Shown here piece by piece: positions 24,776 through 33,316 of a stretch of DNA of 64,000 nucleotides. Under the pieces are notes generated by a model, which saw only the letters and a program-made list of their open reading frames with translations, was not told the DNA's origin and searched no databases. The stretch spans positions 33,169-97,168 of the forward strand of contig NZ_PQSS01000024.1 of the NCBI RefSeq assembly GCF_002920535.1, in the 5' to 3' direction. The DNA is from Streptomyces sp. Ru71. Its GTDB lineage: Bacteria; Actinomycetota; Actinomycetes; Streptomycetales; Streptomycetaceae. Within the stretch, counting starts at the first letter, position 1. Each line of letters opens with the position of its first letter. The translations under genes were made by a program, and so were the position numbers.

Positions 24776-25534
24776 TTGTTGTACGGCGTGATGAAGGTTT
24801 CCGTCGGGGGGTCGCTGAAGCTCGTCTTCCGGCCCTGGGTGGAAGGCCTGGAGAACGTTCCGGCCGAGGGCCCGGCGATCCTGGCGAGCAACCACCTCTC
24901 GTTCTCCGATTCGTTCTTCCTGCCCGCGGTCCTGGACCGCAAGGTCACGTTCATCGCGAAGGCCGAGTACTTCACCACCCCGGGGGTCAAGGGCCGGTTG
25001 ACGGCGGCGTTCTTCAAGGGCGTCGGCCAGCTCCCGGTGGACCGCTCCGGAGCGCGCGGCGCCGGTGAGGCCGCGATCAAGAGCGGCATCGAGGTGCTGG
25101 AGCGCGGCGAGCTGTTCGGGATCTACCCGGAGGGCACCCGCTCGCCCGACGGCCGCCTGTACCGCGGCAAGCCGGGCGGCCTCGCGCGCGTGGCGCTCGC
25201 CACCGGAGCGCCCGTGATCCCGGTCGCCATGATCGACACGGAGAAGATCCAGCCGCCCGGGAAGGTCGTCCCGAAGGTGATGCGGCCCGGCATCCGCATC
25301 GGCAAGCCGCTCGACTTCTCCCGCTACCAGGGCATGGAGCACGACCGGTTCGTGCTGCGCGCGGTGACCGACGAGGTCATGTACGAGATCATGAAGCTCT
25401 CCGGCCAGGAGTACGTCGACATGTACGCGACCGCCGCCAAGCGGCAGATCGCGGAGGCGGCGAAGGCGGAGAAGGAAGCGAGGAGCGCGCTCGCGAAGGC
25501 CGAGAAGGAGCAGGCCAAGAAGGAGAAGGCCTGA
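24776..25534 (+). CDS. 1-acylglycerol-3-phosphate acyltransferase (PlsC-like)
   Basis: 252 residues. PlsC motif I NHLSFSD (NHx4D), motif III YPEGTRSPDG and IV region VIPVAMI. Acylates lysophosphatidic acid to phosphatidic acid at the membrane. The tail (about 30 residues) is a Lys/Glu/Ala helix, EKEARSALAKAEKEQAKKEK, unusual for bare PlsC. TTG at 24776 is taken as start since AGGAGG lies eight nt upstream; TTG 24779 is nearly as good. The sensor kinase gene follows after 26 nt. Confidence 0.9.
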   Translation: MLYGVMKVSVGGSLKLVFRPWVEGLENVPAEGPAILASNHLSFSDSFFLPAVLDRKVTFIAKAEYFTTPGVKGRLTAAFFKGVGQLPVDRSGARGAGEAAIKSGIEVLERGELFGIYPEGTRSPDGRLYRGKPGGLARVALATGAPVIPVAMIDTEKIQPPGKVVPKVMRPGIRIGKPLDFSRYQGMEHDRFVLRAVTDEVMYEIMKLSGQEYVDMYATAAKRQIAEAAKAEKEARSALAKAEKEQAKKEKA

Positions 25535-25560
25535 GCCACGGGCGCGGCGGACCGACAGGG

Positions 25561-26793
25561 GTGGGGGACATGGCCAGGCGCGAGAAAGTCATGCGCATGT
25601 CGGTCGAGTTGCCGTTGTGGCGGGCGCTGACCGCCTACCGGGTGCTGACCATGCTGTACGCGGTCGGCCTGTTCGCCACCGCCTACGACCGCTTCACCCG
25701 CCCCTGGCTGGCCATCGCCTACTACGCGGTGCTGTGCGTGTGGACCCTGGCCACCCTGCCCAAGGTCGCGAACGCGCAGGCCTGCACCCGGCGTTTCCTC
25801 GCCGTCGACCTGGCGGTCGCCCTGACCGGCATCCTGCTCACCCCGCTCGCCGACGCCCACCAGCGGATCGTGGAGGGCGGCCCGACCCTGCCGTCGATAT
25901 GGACCGCCGGCTCGGTGCTGGCGTTCGCCATCAAGGGCGGCTGGCGCTGGGCGGCGTACGCCTCCACGCTCGTCGCCGTCGTCAACCTGATCGAGCGCGG
26001 CGCCCCCGCCCGCGACACGGTCCACAACGTGATCCTCGTCTGGGTCGCCGCCATCGCCATCGGCTACGTCGTCGAGGTCGCCCGCGCCTCCGAGCGCACC
26101 CTCGCCCGCGCCCTGGAGATCGAGGCGGCCACCAGGGAGCGGGAGCGGCTCGCCCGGGACATCCACGACAGCGTGCTGCAGGTGCTGGCGATGGTGAAGC
26201 GGCGCGGTGCCGCGCTCGGCGGTGAGGCGGCCGAACTGGGCCGGCTGGCCGGCGAGCAGGAGGTGGCGCTGCGCACCCTGGTCTCCGGCGGGCTCGTGCC
26301 CGTCTCCCGGCTGTCGGAGGACGCCGCCGAGGGGGCGGTCGTACGGGCCGTGGACGAGCCGGACGACGACGCCGGACCGGTCGACGTGCGCGCGCTGCTC
26401 GCGCCGTACGCCGGGGAACGGGTCTCCTTCGCGGAGCCCGGCGCACCGGTGCCGCTGCCGCCGCCCGCCGCGCGGGAGCTGGCCGCGGCGGTCGGGGCCG
26501 CGCTGGACAACGTGCGCAGGCACGCGGGTCCCCAGGCCCGGGCCTGGATCCTGCTGGAGGACGAACCCGGCGAGATCGTCGTGACCGTACGCGACGACGG
26601 CCCCGGCATCCCCGAGGGGCGGCTCGCGCAGGCCGAGGGCGAGGGGCGGCTCGGTGTCGCCCTGTCCATCCGGGGCCGGCTGCGCGACCTGGGCGGCAGC
26701 GCCGAGCTGATCTCGACGCCCGGACAGGGCACGGAAGTGGAACTGAAGGTACCGAAGGCGAAGGCCGCACGGGGGAAGGCGGAACAGGGATGA
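25561..26793 (+). CDS. macS: Sensor histidine kinase, MacS-like
   Basis: 410 residues from the GTG at 25561 (ATG 25570 is an equally possible start). Four to six transmembrane helices in residues 20-180 form the sensor; then HisKA_3 dimerisation with H202 in LARDIHDSVLQ, and an HATPase domain with ALDNVRRHAG (N box) and DDGPGIPEG (G1). NarL/DesK-type kinase. In S. coelicolor the pair in this position, next to pfkA, is MacS/MacR, which influences morphology and actinorhodin output; symbol given by synteny. The stop overlaps the regulator start (ATGA). Confidence 0.85.
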   Translation: MGDMARREKVMRMSVELPLWRALTAYRVLTMLYAVGLFATAYDRFTRPWLAIAYYAVLCVWTLATLPKVANAQACTRRFLAVDLAVALTGILLTPLADAHQRIVEGGPTLPSIWTAGSVLAFAIKGGWRWAAYASTLVAVVNLIERGAPARDTVHNVILVWVAAIAIGYVVEVARASERTLARALEIEAATRERERLARDIHDSVLQVLAMVKRRGAALGGEAAELGRLAGEQEVALRTLVSGGLVPVSRLSEDAAEGAVVRAVDEPDDDAGPVDVRALLAPYAGERVSFAEPGAPVPLPPPAARELAAAVGAALDNVRRHAGPQARAWILLEDEPGEIVVTVRDDGPGIPEGRLAQAEGEGRLGVALSIRGRLRDLGGSAELISTPGQGTEVELKVPKAKAARGKAEQG

Positions 26794-27467
26794 GCGAGCA
26801 GCAGGACCCGATCAAGGTCATGGTGGTCGACGACCACCCCATGTGGCGCGACGCGGTCGCCCGCGACCTGAGCGAGTCCGGCTTCGACGTGGTCGCCACC
26901 GCCGGCGACGGCGAGCAGGCCGTGCGCCGCGCCAAGGCCACCGCGCCCGACGTGCTGGTCCTCGACCTCAACCTGCCCGCCAAGCCCGGCGTCCAGGTCT
27001 GCAAGGAGGTCGTCGCCGCCGACCCGGCGCTGCGCGTGCTGGTGCTGTCCGCCAGCGGCGAGCACGCCGACGTGCTGGAGGCCGTGAAGTCCGGCGCGAC
27101 CGGCTACCTGCTGAAGTCGGCCTCCACCGAGGAACTGCTGGACGCGGTCCGGCGCACGGCCGCCGGCGACCCGGTGTTCACCCCCGGCCTGGCGGGACTG
27201 GTCCTCGGCGAGTACCGGCGCCTGGCGTCCGAGCCCGCGTCCGCCCCGGACACCGACGAGCCGCGCGCGCCCCGCCTCACCGAGCGCGAGACGGAGGTGC
27301 TGCGGCTGGTCGCCAAGGGCCTGAGCTACAAGCAGATCGCCGAGCGCCTCGTCATCTCCCACCGCACCGTGCAGAACCACGTGCAGAACACCCTCGGCAA
27401 GCTCCAGCTGCACAACCGGGTCGAGCTGGTGCGGTACGCGATAGAGCGCGGACTCGACGACGAGTGA
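26790..27467 (+). CDS. macR: NarL/LuxR-type response regulator, MacR-like
   Basis: 225 residues. Receiver domain with acid pair D14-D15, phospho-acceptor D59 and K109; C-terminal LuxR helix-turn-helix (LTERETEVLRLVAKGLSYKQIAERL ... VQNHVQNTL split around the recognition helix). Expected to be phosphorylated by the kinase encoded just upstream, with which it overlaps by 4 nt, and to bind DNA as a dimer. No operator is evident in the short distance to pfkA. Confidence 0.87.
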   Translation: MSEQQDPIKVMVVDDHPMWRDAVARDLSESGFDVVATAGDGEQAVRRAKATAPDVLVLDLNLPAKPGVQVCKEVVAADPALRVLVLSASGEHADVLEAVKSGATGYLLKSASTEELLDAVRRTAAGDPVFTPGLAGLVLGEYRRLASEPASAPDTDEPRAPRLTERETEVLRLVAKGLSYKQIAERLVISHRTVQNHVQNTLGKLQLHNRVELVRYAIERGLDDE

Positions 27468-27555
27468 GTCGCCCGCGCGCGGCCCGGTCACCCCGCTAGC
27501 GTGGAGAGCAGCAGCTCGTGGGGAGCAGCAGCTTGACGTCCGGAAAGGACATCCC

Positions 27556-28584
27556 ATGCGCGTCGGAGTGCTCACCGGAGGCCGTGACTGCCCGGGCCTC
27601 AACGCCGTGGTGCGGGCCGTGGTCCGCAAGGGCGTACAGAACTACGGCGACGAGTTCGTCGGCTTCGTCGACGGCTGGCGCGGGCCGCTCGACGGGGACA
27701 CCGTCCCCCTGGACATCCCCGCGGTGCGCGGCACCCTGCCACGCGGCGGCACCATCCTCGGCTCCTCGCGCACTCACCCGCTGGACCACCCGGACGGGGT
27801 CCGCCGCATCCGGGACAACCTCGCCAAGTACGAGGTGGAGGCGCTGATCACGATCGGCGGCCGGGACACCCTCGGTACGGCGGCCCGCCTCGCGGACGAG
27901 TACGGGCTGCCCATCGTCGGGGTGCCGAAGACGATAGACAACGACCTGTCCGGCACCGACTACACCGTCGGCTACGACACGGCCGTCTCCGTCGCGACCG
28001 CGGCGATCGACCGGCTGCACACCACCGCCGAGTCCCACAAGAGGGTGCTCGTGGTCGAGGTGATGGGCGGCGACTCGGGCTGGATCGCCCTGCGCTCGGG
28101 CCTGGCCGGCGGCGCCAACGTGATCCTCATCCCGGAGCAGCCCTTCGACGTGGACCAGGTCTGCGCCTGGGTCACCTCGCGCTTCAGGGCGTCGTACGCG
28201 CCGATCGTGGTCGTCGGTGAAGGGGCGCGTCCCCGGGACGGCTCGATGGTGCTCCAGCACACGCCGGCCGGCGGGACGGGGCAGGTGCGGCTGTCGGGGG
28301 TGGGGGAGTGGCTGGCCCGGGAGATCGAGCACCGCTCGGGCAAGGAGGCCCGCACGACGGTCCTCGGCCACATCCAGCGGGGCGGCTCGCCCAGCCCCTT
28401 CGACCGCTGGCTGGCCACCCGCTTCGGCCTGCACGCCATCGACGCCGTGCACGACGGCGACTTCGGCACGATGGTCGCCCTGCAGGGCACGGACGTCGTC
28501 CGGGTGCCGATCTCGGAGGCGACGGCCCGGGTGCGGAAGGTCGACCCGAAGCTGTACGAGGAGGTCGGAGTGTTCTTCGGCTGA
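27556..28584 (+). CDS. pfkA: 6-phosphofructokinase paralogue with altered active-site residues
   Basis: 342 residues, group III bacterial PFK. Catalytic TIDND motif is at 126-130, preceded by K125 (PKTIDND); MGGDSGWIA, the GHIQRGG fructose-phosphate site and the overall length are normal. Two residues are not: the N-terminal loop reads TGGRDCPG (R10 where Gly is expected) and the nucleotide loop reads GGRDT (R103 where an acidic residue that helps hold Mg is expected). D104 with K125 is the pattern usually linked to PPi use. Streptomyces carry several PFKs, so this could be a specialised or weak copy. ATG 27556 has GAAAGGAC upstream. Confidence 0.88.
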   Translation: MRVGVLTGGRDCPGLNAVVRAVVRKGVQNYGDEFVGFVDGWRGPLDGDTVPLDIPAVRGTLPRGGTILGSSRTHPLDHPDGVRRIRDNLAKYEVEALITIGGRDTLGTAARLADEYGLPIVGVPKTIDNDLSGTDYTVGYDTAVSVATAAIDRLHTTAESHKRVLVVEVMGGDSGWIALRSGLAGGANVILIPEQPFDVDQVCAWVTSRFRASYAPIVVVGEGARPRDGSMVLQHTPAGGTGQVRLSGVGEWLAREIEHRSGKEARTTVLGHIQRGGSPSPFDRWLATRFGLHAIDAVHDGDFGTMVALQGTDVVRVPISEATARVRKVDPKLYEEVGVFFG

Positions 28585-28664
28585 CCGGTGCGCCGCCGCT
28601 CGGGACCGTATGTCCGGGCCGTATCCGAGGATGCGGGCCGTATCCGACCGGAAGGGGACAGTCC

Positions 28665-29660
28665 GTGGAGATCCTGGCCTTCGGTGTGCAGGCCGACGAG
28701 CGGCCCCTGATCGAGGCGGCCTTCGCCGGCCGGCACGAGACGCGCTGCCTGGACGTGTTCCTCAACGAGGACACCGCCCCGATCGCCGCCGGCCACGAGG
28801 TGATCTCCACCAGCGTCAACTGCGGGCTTGACCGGCGGGTGCTGGAGATCCTCGGCGCGGGCGGCACCCGGATGATCGCCCAGCGCTCCACCGGCTTCAA
28901 CAACATCGACCTCGCCGTCGCCGAGCGGCTCGGCCTCACCGTCTCCCGGGTGTCGTCCTACTCGCCGTACTCCGTCGCCGAGTTCGCCTGGGCGCTGGCC
29001 CTCGCCGTCAACCGGCGGATCGTGCGGGCCTCCACCCGCACCCGGGACTTCGACTTCCGGCTCGACGGGCTGATGGGCCGTGACATGCACGGCCGCACCG
29101 CGGGCGTCCTCGGCACCGGCAGGATCGGCGAGGCGTTCAGCCGGATCGCCCACGGCTTCGGCATGCGCCTGCTGGGCTGGGACATCGCCGAGAACCCCGC
29201 CTGCCGGGACCTCGGCATGGCCTACGTCCCCAAGGAGCAGCTGCTCGCCGAGGCCGACCTGGTCACCCTGCACGTGCCGCTGATGTCCGAGACCCAGCAC
29301 CTCCTCGACGCCGCCGCGCTGAAGGCGATGAAGGACGACGCGATCCTGGTCAACTCCAGCCGCGGCGGCCTGATCGACACCGCGGCCCTCGTCGACGAAC
29401 TGCGCGCCGGCCGTTTCACCGGCGTGGGCCTGGACGTGTACGAGGCCGAGGCGGGCCTTTTCTTCCTCGACAAGTCGCTCCAGGCGATCGAGGACGACAC
29501 GCTGGCCCGCCTGATGACCTTCCCGAACGTGCTGGTCACGTCCCACCAGGCCTACTACACCGAGGACGCGGTCGGTCAGATCGTCGACACCACGGTGAGC
29601 AACGTCCTCGACTACACGGCGGGCCGCCGCTCGGGCAACGTGCTGGTGCCGCGCAGCTGA
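28665..29660 (+). CDS. D-2-hydroxyacid dehydrogenase (D-lactate dehydrogenase type)
   Basis: 331 residues, LdhA-like. NAD fold GVLGTGRIGEAF, catalytic Arg in NSSRGG, Glu in GLDVYEAE and His in TSHQAYYTEDA. Reduces pyruvate (or a related 2-oxoacid) to the D-hydroxyacid with NADH in the cytosol. GTG at 28665 with GAAGGGGAC upstream; the long open frame before it overlaps pfkA. The 3' end overlaps the convergent anthranilate synthase gene by 49 nt. Confidence 0.92.
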   Translation: MEILAFGVQADERPLIEAAFAGRHETRCLDVFLNEDTAPIAAGHEVISTSVNCGLDRRVLEILGAGGTRMIAQRSTGFNNIDLAVAERLGLTVSRVSSYSPYSVAEFAWALALAVNRRIVRASTRTRDFDFRLDGLMGRDMHGRTAGVLGTGRIGEAFSRIAHGFGMRLLGWDIAENPACRDLGMAYVPKEQLLAEADLVTLHVPLMSETQHLLDAAALKAMKDDAILVNSSRGGLIDTAALVDELRAGRFTGVGLDVYEAEAGLFFLDKSLQAIEDDTLARLMTFPNVLVTSHQAYYTEDAVGQIVDTTVSNVLDYTAGRRSGNVLVPRS

Positions 29661-31492
29661 CCCAGCAGCTCCCGCACCACCGCGGCACCGTTCAGGGACA
29701 GCACCGACTCCGGGTGGAACTGCACCCCGGCGAACCCGGGGCCGCGCAGCGCGTGCACCTCGTACGACGCGCTGCGGCTCACCTCGACGCCGTGCGCGGC
29801 CAGCTCCGCGGCGGCCTCGTCGTCGCAGCGGGCGACGAAGCTGTTGTAGAAGCCGACCGTCTCCTCGCGCCCGAACAGGTCGATCACCGTCTGCGCGCCC
29901 TGGTGGGGCACCTCCTTGCGGACCAGGTCCAGGCCCAGCTCGGCCGCGATCAGCTCGTGCCCGAGGCAGACGCCGAGCACGCCGTGCCGGTGCTCGCGCA
30001 GGACCGTCGCGGTCAGCTCGCGCAGCAGACGCATCTTCGGGTCGGCCGGGTCCGAGGGGTCGCCCGGGCCGGGGCCGAGGACCAGCGGGCCCTCGTGCGC
30101 CCGCACCGCCTCCGGAAGTCCGGGCTCGTCGTAGCGCCGGACGGTGACCTGGAGGCCGGCGGCGCGCAGGACGTGGGCGAGCATCGCCGTGAAGGTGTCC
30201 TCGGCGTCGACGACCAGGGCGTGCCCGGTCAGCTCCGCCGACGGCTCCTGCATCCGCAGCCAGAACGGCGCGAGCGAGGCGCGGCGGCCGTCGAGCGCGG
30301 CACGCACGCGTGGGTCGTCGGCGAGACGCACGCGCGTGTGCTCCGCACGCGGGCGGGCCGGGCGCACGCCCAGCGCGGCGAGCACACCGGCCGCCTTCGC
30401 GTGCGTCTCGGCGACCTCGCCTGCCGGGTCCGAGCCGCGCACCAGGGTGGCGCCGACGGGGACGCGCAGCCCGCCGTCCGCGTCGATGTCGGCGGTGCGG
30501 ATGAGGATGGGGGAGTCGAGGGTCTGGGCGCCGCCGGAGTCCCGCCCGAGCAGCGCCAGGGCGCCCGCGTAGTAGCCGCGTCCGCCGACTTCGTGGCGCT
30601 CGATGACCCGGCAGGCGTTCTGCACCGGCGAGCCGGTGACGGTGGCGGCGAACATCGTCTCGCGCAGCACGTCCCGCACGTCCAGGGACGACCTGCCGCG
30701 CAGCTCGTACTCGGTGTGCGCGAGGTGGGCCATCTCCTTCAGCCGTGGTCCGACGACGACCCCGCCCATGTCGCCGACGGTGCACATCATCTTCAGCTCC
30801 TCGTCGACGACCATCGACAGCTCCTCGATCTCCTTGCCGTCGGCGAGGAAGTCCAGCAGGTGCTCCGGGGTCGGTCCGCCGGCGGGATAGCGGTACGTGC
30901 CGCTGATCGGGTTCATCACGACGGTGCCGCCGGACATCCGCACATGCACCTCGGGGCTGGCGCCGACCAGCGTGCGCTCCCCGGTGTGCACGACGAACGT
31001 CCAGTACGCGCCCCGCTCGCCCTCCAGCAGCCGCCGGAACAGCGCGAGCGCGTCGGCCCGCCCGAAGCCGGGGATCTCGCCCTGGTAGGTGCGCCGGACG
31101 ACGAAGTTCGCGCCCTCGCCCCGGCCGATCTCCTCGCGCAGCACCCGCCCGACGATCTCGCCGTACTCCTCGTCGCCGACGTCGAAGCCGCCGCCCTCCA
31201 CCCGCACCCGGTGCGCGGGCAGCCCGGCGAGCGCGTCGGCCAGGGGCAGGGTGTGCCGCTCCTCGGGCAGGAGCACCGCGAGCGGTGTGCCGTCGTCGCG
31301 GACGTCGAAGCCGCGCTCGCGGATCTGGCGGAACGGGATCAGCGCGAGGCACTCGTCGGGCAGGTCGGCCAGGCGGTCCAGCTCCGCCACCGGGCCGAGC
31401 AGCACCTCGACGAGCTGTTCGTCGTGGCCGGGCGTGCGGCGGCGCAGCAGGGCGAAGGGGCGGGGGTCGGACAGGAGGTCCGTCAGGTTCAT
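29612..31492 (-). CDS. trpE: Fused anthranilate synthase (TrpE-TrpG)
   Basis: 626 residues. Residues 1-430 are the chorismate-binding TrpE part (NPISGTYRYPAGG, KEIEELSMVVDEELKMM, FAATVTGSPVQNA); residues 440-626 are the glutamine amidotransferase TrpG (GPGPGDPSDP, GVCLGHE with catalytic Cys, QFHPESVLS). Makes anthranilate from chorismate and glutamine. The single-chain form is known in Streptomyces and rhizobia. Translation starts at ATG 31492 with AGAAGGA upstream. Expression is controlled by the Trp-codon leader 100 nt upstream. Confidence 0.95.
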   Translation of the reverse strand: MNLTDLLSDPRPFALLRRRTPGHDEQLVEVLLGPVAELDRLADLPDECLALIPFRQIRERGFDVRDDGTPLAVLLPEERHTLPLADALAGLPAHRVRVEGGGFDVGDEEYGEIVGRVLREEIGRGEGANFVVRRTYQGEIPGFGRADALALFRRLLEGERGAYWTFVVHTGERTLVGASPEVHVRMSGGTVVMNPISGTYRYPAGGPTPEHLLDFLADGKEIEELSMVVDEELKMMCTVGDMGGVVVGPRLKEMAHLAHTEYELRGRSSLDVRDVLRETMFAATVTGSPVQNACRVIERHEVGGRGYYAGALALLGRDSGGAQTLDSPILIRTADIDADGGLRVPVGATLVRGSDPAGEVAETHAKAAGVLAALGVRPARPRAEHTRVRLADDPRVRAALDGRRASLAPFWLRMQEPSAELTGHALVVDAEDTFTAMLAHVLRAAGLQVTVRRYDEPGLPEAVRAHEGPLVLGPGPGDPSDPADPKMRLLRELTATVLREHRHGVLGVCLGHELIAAELGLDLVRKEVPHQGAQTVIDLFGREETVGFYNSFVARCDDEAAAELAAHGVEVSRSASYEVHALRGPGFAGVQFHPESVLSLNGAAVVRELLGQLRGTSTLPERRPAV

Positions 31493-31543
31493 GGGTGATC
31501 CTTCTCGATCTTGATCGATGGAGAGGAACGACCCCGGACACGC

Positions 31544-31570
31544 CGAAGGCCGCCCCTCGGGCGGCCTTCG
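31544..31570 (-). terminator. trp attenuator hairpin
   Basis: A 12-bp perfect stem, 31544-31555 with 31559-31570, loop of 3 nt. On the minus strand it lies between the Trp-rich leader peptide and the trpE-trpG start, the position of an attenuation terminator. No U tract follows. Confidence 0.75.
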
Positions 31571-31593
31571 CGACGTCTTTCAGGTACGCGCAG

Positions 31594-31650
31594 TCAGTGG
31601 GCCGCCGAAGGAGCGGTCCACCACCAGTTCTGGTTGGCATGCGCGAACAT
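31594..31650 (-). CDS. trpL: trp leader peptide (attenuator), 18 residues with three Trp codons
   Basis: Minus-strand ORF MFAHANQNWWWTAPSAAH with three adjacent TGG codons (W9-W11, bases 31618-31626). Ribosome stalling at these codons when Trp-tRNA is scarce would prevent the downstream hairpin and let trpE-trpG be read. The S. venezuelae trpE(G) gene is known to be controlled in this way. A TAGCCT box (31658-31663, minus) ends 7 nt before its ATG, so the transcript probably begins at the leader start codon itself. Confidence 0.88.
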   Translation of the reverse strand: MFAHANQNWWWTAPSAAH

Positions 31651-31736
31651 GCCCGGCAGGCTACCCCATCCCGGGGACGGGATACGATCCCCTTTCTGCT
31701 TTTGACATGTCCCGCTCTATGACACGGAAGGTGTGC

Positions 31737-33212
31737 ATGGGACGCATACGGGGATCCCGGCTGCTCGCCGGGTTCGCGGCCACCGCGGCACTGCTGACCG
31801 GCCTCACGGCAGCACCCGCCACGGCCGTGGACGCGCCGACGATGACCAAACTCTCGCTCGGCGCCGACCAGTTCAAGCTGACCGACACCAGCTATGTGTC
31901 GGCCGCCAACAACCTCTACACCAATTACCTCACCAGCCACGCGAGCCTCACGGACGTCGTCACCACGGACTTCACGACGAACTCCGCCGGGGCGAATGAC
32001 CCCTGGCTGAACCTGCGCTCGATGCGCGCCTGCACCGGCACCGAGACCAAGGCGCTGCCCCCGGTGCAGACGAAGACCGCCTGGTGCTGGTCGCACGCCC
32101 ACACCGACGACACCACCCCGCACTGGTGGCCGCAGGGCCTGAGCACCACCGGCACCGCCGACGGCGCCGACGGAGCCATCCAGGACCGGCGCGTCACGGC
32201 CGTCGTCTGGCACTACCGCGTGCTCGACGGCGAGTCGACCAACACGTGCACGACCAACAACACGCTCAAGCTGAGCTTCATCGACCGGGACACCGGCCTG
32301 TACCGGCACGTGCTGCTCGCCGAGCCGACCGGTTCGGGCACCGGCTTCAAGCCCGTGACCGGCCACGGCGGCGGCATCGTCTGGTACGCGAACTACCTGT
32401 ACGTGACGGACACCTCCACCGGTATCCGCGTCTTCGACATCAACAAGCTGGCCAAGGTCGACAGCTACGGCTCGAACGTGCACAGCGCCGGCATCGACGG
32501 CAGCGGACGCTCCAGCGCCTGCGGCTATCCGTACGTCCTGCCGGAAGTGCACCACTACAAGCAGGCGGGCACACCGTCCTCCTGCGCCGGCAGCGTCATC
32601 GACCCCGAGCAGCTGTGCTTCTCCTGGCTGTCGCTGGACAAGACCGGCGGCGCCCCCTACAAGCTGGTCACCGGCGAGTGGGAGAAGGACGTCGACGGCG
32701 CCCGTGTCGTGCGCTACCAGCTGAACCCGTCCGGTTCGGCCTCCTACCCGGGCCTGCTGAACATGTCCGGCGGCAAGACCGTGATCCAGGACGCCTACGC
32801 GGCATCCCGCTACCGGGGTCTGCAGGGCGGAATGACCTGGACCGACAGCCAGGGCCTGCTGCACTTCGCCTTCCACAAGGGCTGCGGCACCAAGCCCGGG
32901 GTCTTCTCGCACACCTGGGTCGGCGACACCCGGGCCTCGACGACCTGCGCGGACGGCGGCAACTGGGCGGCGGGCCCGCCGCAGGCCCTGAGCTACTGGC
33001 CGAAGCTCGGCGCCGACCAGGTCGACGAGCTCTGGGGACTGACCGAGGGCATCTGCGCGGGCAGCACCCTGCACGACCAGCACCCGGACGAGTTCCCGGT
33101 GATCACCGAGCCGGGCAACGTCTGCACCGGCTACCAGGGCGCGGACAACCTCTCCCTGCGGGCCGTCTTCTCCGTCGGCTTCACCGATCCGGCGGTTGTG
33201 GACCGGCACTGA
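31737..33212 (+). CDS. Secreted protein of unknown function
   Basis: 491 residues with a clear Sec signal peptide (MGRIRGSRLLAGFAATAA... cleaved near PATA-VDAP). About 10 cysteines, many Trp/Tyr, and repeated strands such as GGGIVWYANYLYVTDTSTGIRVFDI that suggest a beta-propeller-like fold (inference). No catalytic motif recognised. ATG 31737 has GGAAGG six nt upstream; ATG 31719 is less likely. It lies between the trp leader and the DAHP synthase gene with its own promoter region; TTGACA at 31702-31707 is too close to be its -35. Confidence 0.75.
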   Translation: MGRIRGSRLLAGFAATAALLTGLTAAPATAVDAPTMTKLSLGADQFKLTDTSYVSAANNLYTNYLTSHASLTDVVTTDFTTNSAGANDPWLNLRSMRACTGTETKALPPVQTKTAWCWSHAHTDDTTPHWWPQGLSTTGTADGADGAIQDRRVTAVVWHYRVLDGESTNTCTTNNTLKLSFIDRDTGLYRHVLLAEPTGSGTGFKPVTGHGGGIVWYANYLYVTDTSTGIRVFDINKLAKVDSYGSNVHSAGIDGSGRSSACGYPYVLPEVHHYKQAGTPSSCAGSVIDPEQLCFSWLSLDKTGGAPYKLVTGEWEKDVDGARVVRYQLNPSGSASYPGLLNMSGGKTVIQDAYAASRYRGLQGGMTWTDSQGLLHFAFHKGCGTKPGVFSHTWVGDTRASTTCADGGNWAAGPPQALSYWPKLGADQVDELWGLTEGICAGSTLHDQHPDEFPVITEPGNVCTGYQGADNLSLRAVFSVGFTDPAVVDRH

Positions 33213-33303
33213 CGCCCCGGACGGGTCCTCCGCGCGCCCACCGCGCGGCGGACCCGTCCGTCTCATCCCTTGAGCCACGGCATGGACGGGTGCGGCGACC
33301 CCG

Positions 33304-33309
33304 TAATGT
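33304..33309 (+). promoter_or_regulatory. -10 box of the DAHP synthase gene (probably leaderless)
   Basis: TAATGT ends 7 nt before the GTG at 33317; no ribosome site can serve that codon. A GAGGG motif could serve the in-frame GTG at 33323 instead. Confidence 0.4.
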
Positions 33310-33316
33310 TGAGGGC

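Noticed and set aside
31702..31707. TTGACA as -35 box for the secreted-protein gene
   Set aside because: No -10 box at 16-19 nt; the candidate spacing would place the start inside the coding sequence.
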